In this document: positions 58,589-64,000 of the stretch, piece after piece
Layout of the letters: the number at the start of each line of letters is the position of its first letter
How positions within the stretch are numbered: the first letter of the stretch is position 1
Source: Belnapia rosea
Lineage (GTDB): Bacteria; Pseudomonadota; Alphaproteobacteria; Acetobacterales; Acetobacteraceae
Reading direction: 5' to 3'
Assembly (NCBI RefSeq): GCF_900101615.1
Contig: NZ_FMZX01000017.1
Span: 44,521 to 108,520, forward strand
Length of the DNA stretch: 64,000 bases
Translations under genes and position numbers: made by a program
Notes under the pieces: generated by a model
What the model saw: the letters and a program-made list of their open reading frames with translations, nothing else
Database searches by the model: none
What the model was told of the DNA's origin: nothing

Positions 58589-59652
58589 CGGCGATGAAAC
58601 TCGGACTCTCGATCGGCTATTCCGGCGCGCGGCTCGACGTGCCGGTGGAGCTCGTCCAGCGGGCGGAGGCGCTGGGCTATGACTCCGTCTGGACGGCGGA
58701 GGCCTATGGCTCGGATGCCGTCTCCCCCCTTGCCTATCTGGCGGCGGTGACGAAGCGCATCCGGCTCGGCACCGGGGTGATGCAGCTGGCGGCGCGGACG
58801 CCCGCCAATGCGGCGATGTGCGCGGGCACGGTGGACAGCCTGGCGGGCGGCGGGCGGTTCATCGCCGGGCTCGGCGTCAGCGGGCCGCAGATCGTCGAGG
58901 GCTGGTACGGCCAGCCCTGGGGCAAGCCCTATTACCGGGTGAAGGACTATGTCGCCATCATGCGGAAGATCTGGGCGCGCGAGGCCCCGGTGACGCATGA
59001 CGGGCCGGAGATTCCCCTGCCCTATACCGGCCCGGGCGCGCTCGGCATCGGCAAGCCGCTGAAGTCGATCCTGCACATGAACCCGTCCATCCCGGTCTTT
59101 CTGGGCACGGAGACGGATGCGATGGTGCGGCTGACCGGCGAGATCGCCGATGGCTGGCTGGCGCTCGGCTTCGTGCCGGGGACGCTGCCGCATTTCATGC
59201 CGCTGCTGGAGGAGGGCTTCCGCCGCGCCGAGAAGGCGACGGGCAAGCCGAAGACGCGGGCCGATTTCTCCATCCATGCCAGCGTGCATGTCGAGGTCTC
59301 GGACGACGTGCGCGGCGCGCTGGCGAAGCTGAAGCCGGAGATCGCGCTCTATGTCGGCGGCATGGGGCACAAGGACAAGAATTTCCACCGCGACATGATG
59401 GAGCGGCGCGGCTTCGGCGAGGCTGCGGTGCGCATCCAGGAGCTGTATCTCGCCGGGCGGAAGGAGGAGGCGATCGCCGCCGTGCCCGATGATTGGGTGG
59501 ACATGAAGTCGCTGGTCGGGCCGCCGGCGCGGATCCGGGAGCGGTTCCGCGCCTGGGCGGAGAGCGGGGCGGATGCGCTCAGCGTGCGCTCGCGCCAGCC
59601 GGCGGCGATCGAGGTGATGGCGGAAGCGGCGGGGCTGGTCCCGGCAGCATGA
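58585..59652 (+). CDS. LLM class (luciferase-like) flavin/F420-dependent oxidoreductase
   Basis: 355 residues of the luciferase-like TIM barrel. Family segments are LVQRAEALGYDSVWTAEAYGSDAVSPLAYLAAVTKRIRLGTGVMQLAARTPA and GRFIAGLGVSGPQIVEGWYG. Others are VFLGTETDAMVRLTGEIADGWLALGFVPG. FMN- or F420-dependent oxidation of an unknown organic substrate is expected. CAGGAGG lies before the ATG. It overlaps the glutaredoxin-DinB gene and precedes the crotonase gene, making a likely three-gene catabolic operon. Confidence 0.92.
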   Translation: MTAMKLGLSIGYSGARLDVPVELVQRAEALGYDSVWTAEAYGSDAVSPLAYLAAVTKRIRLGTGVMQLAARTPANAAMCAGTVDSLAGGGRFIAGLGVSGPQIVEGWYGQPWGKPYYRVKDYVAIMRKIWAREAPVTHDGPEIPLPYTGPGALGIGKPLKSILHMNPSIPVFLGTETDAMVRLTGEIADGWLALGFVPGTLPHFMPLLEEGFRRAEKATGKPKTRADFSIHASVHVEVSDDVRGALAKLKPEIALYVGGMGHKDKNFHRDMMERRGFGEAAVRIQELYLAGRKEEAIAAVPDDWVDMKSLVGPPARIRERFRAWAESGADALSVRSRQPAAIEVMAEAAGLVPAA

Positions 59653-59666
59653 TGGGGGAGCATCCG

Positions 59667-60443
59667 ATGACCGAGGCTGTGCTGTACGAGGTGGTGGAGC
59701 CGCATATCGCCCTCGTCACCATCAACCGGCCGGAGGCACGGAACGCGGTGAACGGCGCCGTCGCCGCCGGGATGGAGGCGGCGGTGGATCGCGCCGAGGC
59801 CGACCCCGACATCTGGGCGGTGGTGCTGACCGGGGCGGGGCCGCATGCCTTCTGCGCCGGGGCGGACCTCAAGGAGGTCTCGGCCGGGCGGAGTGCCGGG
59901 TTGGCAGGCGCGAGATACGGCTTCGGCGGCTTCGTGCGGGCGCCGCGGACGAAGCTCTGGATCGCCGCCGCGCAGGGGCATGCGCTGGCCGGCGGGCTGG
60001 AGCTGCTGCTCTCCTGCGACATGGCGGTGGCCGCCGAGACTGCGACCTTCGGCCTGCCGGAGGTGAAGCGGAGTTTGGTGGCGGCAGCGGGCGGGGTGTT
60101 CCGCCTGCCGCGGGCGCTGCCCAAGGCGATCGCGCTGCAGATGATCGCCACTGGGGAGCCGATATCGGCGGCGCTTGCCCTGCAGCATGGGCTGGTGAAT
60201 GCGGTGGTGCCGGCGGCGGAGGTGCGGGAGGCGGCCTTGGGCCTCGCGCGGCGCGTCACGGCCAATGCGCCGGTCGCGGTGCGCGAGAGCCTGGCGATCG
60301 CACGCCAGGCGCTGGTGCTGGGCGATGACGAGCTCTGGGCGCTGAGCCGTGCCGGCAGCGACCGCGTGAAGCAGACCGAGGATTTCCAGGAAGGCCCGAA
60401 GGCTTTCGTGGAAAAGCGGCCGCCCCGCTGGGTGGGGAGGTAG
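59667..60443 (+). CDS. Enoyl-CoA hydratase/isomerase family protein (crotonase)
   Basis: 258 residues. The crotonase core is ITINRPEARNAVNGAVAAGM-like at the N-terminus, followed by GPHAFCAGADLKEVSAG with the oxyanion-hole glycines and QGHALAGGLELLLSCDMAVA. One catalytic Glu position is in FGLPEVKRSLVAAAGG. It ends FVEKRPPRWVGR. The ATG at 59667 has GGGGGAG upstream; an in-frame ATG 18 bp earlier overlaps the LLM stop. Acts in acyl-CoA breakdown. Confidence 0.93.
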   Translation: MTEAVLYEVVEPHIALVTINRPEARNAVNGAVAAGMEAAVDRAEADPDIWAVVLTGAGPHAFCAGADLKEVSAGRSAGLAGARYGFGGFVRAPRTKLWIAAAQGHALAGGLELLLSCDMAVAAETATFGLPEVKRSLVAAAGGVFRLPRALPKAIALQMIATGEPISAALALQHGLVNAVVPAAEVREAALGLARRVTANAPVAVRESLAIARQALVLGDDELWALSRAGSDRVKQTEDFQEGPKAFVEKRPPRWVGR

Positions 60444-60506
60444 GCTCGACCGGCCTTGTAGAGGGGTTCGGGGAGGCAAGGCCTTCCCGGCAGGGAGGAA
60501 ACAAGA

Positions 60507-61457
60507 ATGAAGCGCAGAACACTCCTCGGCGGGGTGACTTTTGCCATGCCCGCCTTGGCCCAGTCCGACCGTTGGCCGAGCCGGGAGATCAGCCTCGTCA
60601 CCGGCTTCGGACCCGGCGGCGGGACGGATGTGGTGGCCCGCGCCATCGCCGCGCATATGGAGCGGACGCTCGGCGTCGCCATACCGGTGCGGAACACGCC
60701 GGGGGCGGGCGGGACCTTGGGTCCGGGGCGGATCGCGCAGTCGCGGCCGGATGGCTACACCTTCGGCCTCGTTGGGCTCTCGGCGCTGGTGGTGGCGCCG
60801 CTGACCATGGACCTGCCCTACAAGCCTTGGGAGAGCTTCGACTTCCTCGGCTGCACCTCGGAGCTGCGGATCGGCGTGCCGGTCGGGCCCTCCATGCCGA
60901 ATGTTCGCACGCTTGCCGATTTCATCGCGGAGGGGCGGCGGCGCACGCTCACGGTCGCCAGCACCAACCCGGGCTCGGCGGTCAGCTTCTTCGACCTGGC
61001 GCGGCTGGCGGGCATCCAGATCAGCTATGTGCCCTTCGCCAGCATCACCGAGGCGGCGAGCCAGGTGGCGGGCGGGCATGTCGATACCTATTCCGGCACC
61101 TCCGAGATGATCGGGCTGGTGCGGGGCGGCAATCTGCGGATGCTGGCGAGTGCGAGCGTCGATCGCTGGCCGGACTTCCCCGATGTGCCGACGCTGATCG
61201 AGCAGGGATACCAGACGGCGACGCGGCAGCTCATCATCTGGGCCGGGCCGGCGGGGCTGCCGGCGCCGATCCGGGACCGGCTGGAGGCTGCGCTGATGGC
61301 CGCGGCGCGGGACCCGGAGGTGCTGGCGCGTCAGGCGGCGGGCGGGATCGCCAGCCGGGTGATCGAGGGAGCGCGGACCCTGGCCGCGATCCGCGAGGTG
61401 CAGCCGGGGGTGGAGGCGGCACTGATCGCCTCGGGGATGAGCCGCAAGAGCGGCTGA
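60507..61457 (+). CDS. Tripartite tricarboxylate transporter (Bug) family binding protein
   Basis: 316 residues. A short twin-arginine-like signal MKRRTLLGGVTFAMPALAQ (1-19) precedes the Bug fold: ISLVTGFGPGGGTDVVARAIA, VRNTPGAGGTLGPGRIAQSRPDGYT, AGHVDTYSGTSEMIGLVRGGNLRMLA-type motif, and DVPTLIEQGY. Periplasmic binding of carboxylates or aromatic acids. No TctA/TctB genes are adjacent, as usual for Bug orphans in this group. It may supply substrate to the catabolic genes upstream. Its stop abuts the convergent tspO stop. Confidence 0.93.
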   Translation: MKRRTLLGGVTFAMPALAQSDRWPSREISLVTGFGPGGGTDVVARAIAAHMERTLGVAIPVRNTPGAGGTLGPGRIAQSRPDGYTFGLVGLSALVVAPLTMDLPYKPWESFDFLGCTSELRIGVPVGPSMPNVRTLADFIAEGRRRTLTVASTNPGSAVSFFDLARLAGIQISYVPFASITEAASQVAGGHVDTYSGTSEMIGLVRGGNLRMLASASVDRWPDFPDVPTLIEQGYQTATRQLIIWAGPAGLPAPIRDRLEAALMAAARDPEVLARQAAGGIASRVIEGARTLAAIREVQPGVEAALIASGMSRKSG

Positions 61458-61919
61458 TCAAGCGGCTCGCGGGTTGCGCTGCCAGATGGCGAAGTTCAGC
61501 GCGCCCGCGAAGCTGACCCAGGCGAGGTAGGGCACCATCAGCCAGGCCGCCGTCGCGCTGATCGGGGCGAAGAGCAGGATGCAGCCGAGGATGGAGAGCC
61601 AGAGCAGCACCAGCTCGGCGAAGGCGAGGTCCGGCCGCTTCATGCCGAAGAAGAGGCCGGACCAGCCGGCGTTCAGCACGAGCTGCACGGCATAGACGAG
61701 GAGAGGCAGGCCGAAGCCCGCCTCGCGCCAGACCAGCCAGCCGGCGATGGCGATCAGGATGTAGAGCACCGTCCAGGCCGGGGCGAAGAGCCAGTTGGGC
61801 GGGTTCCAGCGCGGCTTGGCCAGCCCCTCGTACCACGCATCCGGCCGGAAGACCGCGCCGGAGCAGGCGACGAGGAAGCAGGCGGCGAAGAAGCCGAGCA
61901 AGGCAAGGGTGCTGGTCAT
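61458..61919 (-). CDS. tspO: TspO/MBR family tryptophan-rich sensory protein
   Basis: 153 residues with five membrane helices. The signature is KPRWNPPNWLFAPAWTVLYILIAIAGWLVWR (35-65), followed by LVLNAGWSGLFFGMKRPDLAF and AWLMVPYLAWVSFAGALNFAIWQRN. It binds tetrapyrroles in the membrane and in alphaproteobacteria modulates porphyrin or stress responses. Some purple bacteria use it to regulate photopigment genes; none are visible here. Divergent from the phosphotransferase gene. Confidence 0.95.
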   Translation of the reverse strand: MTSTLALLGFFAACFLVACSGAVFRPDAWYEGLAKPRWNPPNWLFAPAWTVLYILIAIAGWLVWREAGFGLPLLVYAVQLVLNAGWSGLFFGMKRPDLAFAELVLLWLSILGCILLFAPISATAAWLMVPYLAWVSFAGALNFAIWQRNPRAA

Positions 61920-62012
61920 CGCGGCAGGATAGCGCAATCCCGGCCGGGGCGGTTGCCCCCCTTCCCGTCCGCCGCCATGCTCGCGGCGACTGCACAAGGG
62001 GAGGATGGAGCC

Positions 62013-63032
62013 ATGGCCGACGCGCCCGAATTCGACGCCGCCCGGCTGGATGGCTTCCTGCGCGGGGCCATTCCTGGGCTTGAGGGGGAGATGGCGCTGC
62101 AGCGCATCTCCGGCGGGCAATCCAACCCGACCTTCTTCGTCAGCTATGCCAATCGCCGCCTGGTGCTGCGGAAGAAGCCGCCGGGCGAGGTGCTGCCCTC
62201 GGCCCATGCGGTGGACCGCGAGGCGCGGGTGCTGCGGGCGCTGGCCGGCAGCGCGGTGCCCGTGCCGCCCGTCGTGCTGTTCCATGAGGGGCCGGAGGTG
62301 GTGGGGACGCCCTTCTATGTCATGGACCGGGTGGAGGGCCGCGTCTTCGACACCTGCGACCTGCCGGGCGCGGCGGTGGCGGAGCGGCGGGCGATGTATC
62401 TCTCCTTCGCCGAGACGCTGGCGCGGCTGCACGATGTCGACTGGCGGAAGGCGGGGCTCGAGGGGTTCGGGCGGCCGGGCAACTACTTCGAGCGGCAGGT
62501 GGGGCGCTGGACGAAGCAGTGGGAGGGGCAGCGCTTCCGCGACATCCCGGAACTGGCCGACCTCGCGGGCTGGGTCGCGGCGCATATCCCGGCCGATGAC
62601 GGCGAGGCCAGCATCGTCCATGGCGACTACCGGCCTGGCAATGTGATGTTCGCCCCCGGCGGGCCGCAGGTGGTGGCGGTGCTGGACTGGGAGCTTTCGA
62701 CCATCGGCCATCCGATGGCGGACCTCGCCTTCAGCACCATCCCCTGGCGGAGCACGCCGGAGGAGTATGGCGGGATGCGCGGGCATGACCTGGCCGCGCT
62801 CGGCATCCCGGGCGAGGACGAGTATGTCGCGCATTACTATGCCTGCCGGCGGACGCCGGCGCCGCGGCTGACGGCCTTCCACCGGGCCTTCGCCATGTTC
62901 CGCTTCGCGGTGATCTTCGAGGGCATCGCGGTGCGGGCACGGACGGGCACGGCGGCCTCGGCGAATGCGGCGGCGGTGGGTGAGCTGTCGGTCGCCTTCG
63001 CCCGCCGCGGGCTGGAGTGCATCGAGGCGTAG
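62013..63032 (+). CDS. Phosphotransferase family protein (APH/ACAD10-like kinase)
   Basis: 339 residues of the aminoglycoside-phosphotransferase/choline kinase fold. The nucleotide part holds RLVLRKKPPGEVLPSAHAVDREARVLRALAG. The catalytic loop is IVHGDYRPGNVMF (about 204-216) and the metal loop VAVLDWELSTIGHPMADLA. This subgroup is associated with acyl-CoA dehydrogenases rather than antibiotic resistance. Start at MADAPEF with GGGGAGGA upstream. A 13-bp stem-loop begins at the stop. Confidence 0.92.
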   Translation: MADAPEFDAARLDGFLRGAIPGLEGEMALQRISGGQSNPTFFVSYANRRLVLRKKPPGEVLPSAHAVDREARVLRALAGSAVPVPPVVLFHEGPEVVGTPFYVMDRVEGRVFDTCDLPGAAVAERRAMYLSFAETLARLHDVDWRKAGLEGFGRPGNYFERQVGRWTKQWEGQRFRDIPELADLAGWVAAHIPADDGEASIVHGDYRPGNVMFAPGGPQVVAVLDWELSTIGHPMADLAFSTIPWRSTPEEYGGMRGHDLAALGIPGEDEYVAHYYACRRTPAPRLTAFHRAFAMFRFAVIFEGIAVRARTGTAASANAAAVGELSVAFARRGLECIEA

Positions 63033-63056
63033 CGGCACCCGGAGGTGCCGCTACGC
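63027..63056 (+). terminator. Terminator-like hairpin overlapping the phosphotransferase stop
   Basis: Thirteen-bp perfect inverted repeat GCGTAGCGGCACC / GGTGCCGCTACGC with a CGGA loop. The stop codon TAG is inside the left arm. No T-run follows. Confidence 0.6.
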
Positions 63057-63418
63057 AGGCCCGCTACACCCCGCCGATATGTTCGGTCCGCCGCCGCCCG
63101 GTCGGACCTGAGTGTCTGTCCGCGAACATCTTGAATCCGTTAGGTCACGCGTGATTCGCTCCGGCGTGAGGGGTTCTGCGGGGCGAGACGAATGTGGACG
63201 ACGGAGGCCCAAGGTTTTCTGAGTACGCAAGCCAAGTTCCCGGTCACAGACACGACCAACCCGACAGTGAGCCGCACTGCCGCGAATGAAGGGCATGGCG
63301 GAGCGAGTGCCAGCGCCCCGCCGCAAGTTCAGCCGCAGCGGGCGAGAAGCCGAGTTGGCCTGGACGACACCGCCACCGCATCGGTGAAGCCGCCAAGGAT
63401 GCCTCACGACCCCGTGGT
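63057..63418. other. Intergenic region without a supported gene
   Basis: 362 bp of lower GC than the preceding block. Open frames on both strands lack ribosome-binding sites and family features. No tRNA fold was seen. It probably marks the edge between core sequence and the IS-associated segment. Confidence 0.5.
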
Positions 63419-63613
63419 TTAGGAGCGCATCCCGCCTTGCAGTTGGTGCGGCCCAGGCTTCATGTCGTTGCTTTTCGTTTCGCTGGATGCGGGGTCAGAG
63501 GCTGGAGGGCGGCGACTGTTCCCGCTCTTGGCTAAACTTTCACCAACCTTCGGTGCGGCATCTGTTTCAACCTGTTGCGGCATGGCATCGGTGGGCTTGG
63601 TCTTGTCATCCAC
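63419..63613 (-). CDS. Small hydrophilic hypothetical protein
   Basis: 64 residues from a GTG at 63613 with AAGGAG 9 bases upstream. Rich in Lys, Asp, Gln, Pro and Ser (VDDKTKPTDAMPQQVETDAAPK...SDPASSETKSNDMKPGPHQ), with no signal, Cys or membrane segment; probably disordered. No family recognised. A longer ATG frame extends upstream into the IS-like region but has no Shine-Dalgarno, so the GTG start is preferred. Confidence 0.5.
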   Translation of the reverse strand: MDDKTKPTDAMPQQVETDAAPKVGESLAKSGNSRRPPASDPASSETKSNDMKPGPHQLQGGMRS

Positions 63614-63674
63614 GGTGCTGGTCTCCTTCCGACAGAGAGGACGCACGGCATTAACGTCACCGACATGGGACAAG

Positions 63675-64000
63675 TTATACCAAGTCTCCGAGAGCGTGAC
63701 TCGTTGGGGATTCCCAGACTGGCGTCGCTCTGATTCAACATGGCGAACAGGGGAGCTTCGCCATGCCCATCCCACTCCGAGCTGACTTTGACGCAGCTGG
63801 GCTTCGTGCTGCGGCTCGCCGGACCAAGGATGCGGCCCAAGCCCGTCGCCTGCTGGCCTTGGCTGCCGTTTACGACGGAGTGTCGCGCACTGAGGCCGCC
63901 CGGATCGGCGGGGTGACGGTGCAGATCGTCCGGGACTGGGTTGTTCGGTTCAACGCCCAGGGCCCGACTGGACTGGTTGACCGCAAGGCGCCGGGCCAAG
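63675..64000 (+). mobile_element. IS630-type insertion sequence, left part
   Basis: Assigned from the transposase start at 63763. Its left end is probably within 63614-63763; a TATACCAAGTCTCC sequence beginning near 63675 could be the terminal repeat next to a TA target, but the right end is outside the window, so the inverted repeat cannot be checked. The left boundary is approximate. Confidence 0.45.
63763..64000 (+). CDS. IS630 family transposase (3' end off the window)
   Basis: 79 residues, partial; open to the right edge. The N-terminal helix-turn-helix is typical of IS630/Tc1-like transposases: AAARRTKDAAQARRLLALAAVYDG, SRTEAARIGGVTVQIVRDWVVRFN and AQGPTGLVDRKAPGQ. GGGAG lies 7 bases before the ATG. 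The DDE catalytic domain is beyond the window, so intactness is unknown. Confidence 0.88.
   Translation, partial: MPIPLRADFDAAGLRAAARRTKDAAQARRLLALAAVYDGVSRTEAARIGGVTVQIVRDWVVRFNAQGPTGLVDRKAPGQ

Noticed and set aside
63051..63422. Overlapping frames on both strands before the IS630 element
   Set aside because: Mutually overlapping, Arg/Ser/Pro-rich without structure, and lacking plausible translation signals.

Overview
The window comes from the chromosome of a very GC-rich alphaproteobacterium. Gene content and order (ruvCAB-ybgC-tolQRAB-pal-cpoB-tilS-ftsH-folP-glmM; Bug-type and TRAP-type binding proteins; NsrR-controlled flavohemoglobin) suggest Rhodospirillales, most like Acetobacteraceae/Roseomonas. 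This is inferred from content, since no similarity search was possible.

Layout. (1) 1-2153: the N-terminal 717 residues of a large SIR2-STAND ATPase on the minus strand, running off the left edge. It is clearly more AT-rich than everything to its right, and I read it as a horizontally acquired antiphage gene. (2) 2367-8863: a TetR/quinone reductase pair, a lipobox-bearing SDR, a lipoprotein with a GH...NC motif, a DUF2243 membrane protein, a fumarylacetoacetase-family enzyme and an alpha/beta hydrolase. (3) 8912-11875: a nitric-oxide module of flavohemoglobin (hmp) divergent from nsrR plus an HPP-CBS membrane protein, with two palindromic NsrR-type operators between hmp and nsrR. (4) 11872-23310: general metabolism (epimerase, TPR protein, Zn alcohol dehydrogenase, enoyl-CoA hydratase, serA-serC, DUF1217 protein, pgm, AI-2E and LysE family transporters). 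(5) 23403-39938: a long minus-strand housekeeping block: phzF, thiD, glmM, folP, ftsH, tilS, the Tol-Pal envelope complex, ybgC, ruvBAC and yebC. (6) 41033-56547: a surface/export locus with a nucleotide-sugar dehydrogenase, a methyltransferase, two divergent RTX proteins, two glycosyltransferases, a coiled-coil membrane protein, two tandem non-identical ABC exporters and an HlyD-type adaptor. This is best explained as type I secretion, perhaps with glycosylation, of RTX surface proteins. (7) 56584-63032: small-molecule uptake and catabolism (DctP, Bug, LLM oxidoreductase, crotonase, glutaredoxin-DinB fusion, TspO, phosphotransferase). (8) 63419-64000: a small GTG-start protein and the 5' part of an IS630-type transposase running off the right edge.

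The most unusual items are the edge-truncated SIR2-STAND gene, the RTX/double-ABC/glycosyltransferase locus (with a higher-order 102-residue repeat and a beta-module apparently shared by a glycosyltransferase and a membrane protein), and the complete NsrR regulon with an HPP-CBS partner. Start codons were chosen from visible Shine-Dalgarno sequences and conserved N-termini; GTG or TTG starts are noted where preferred.
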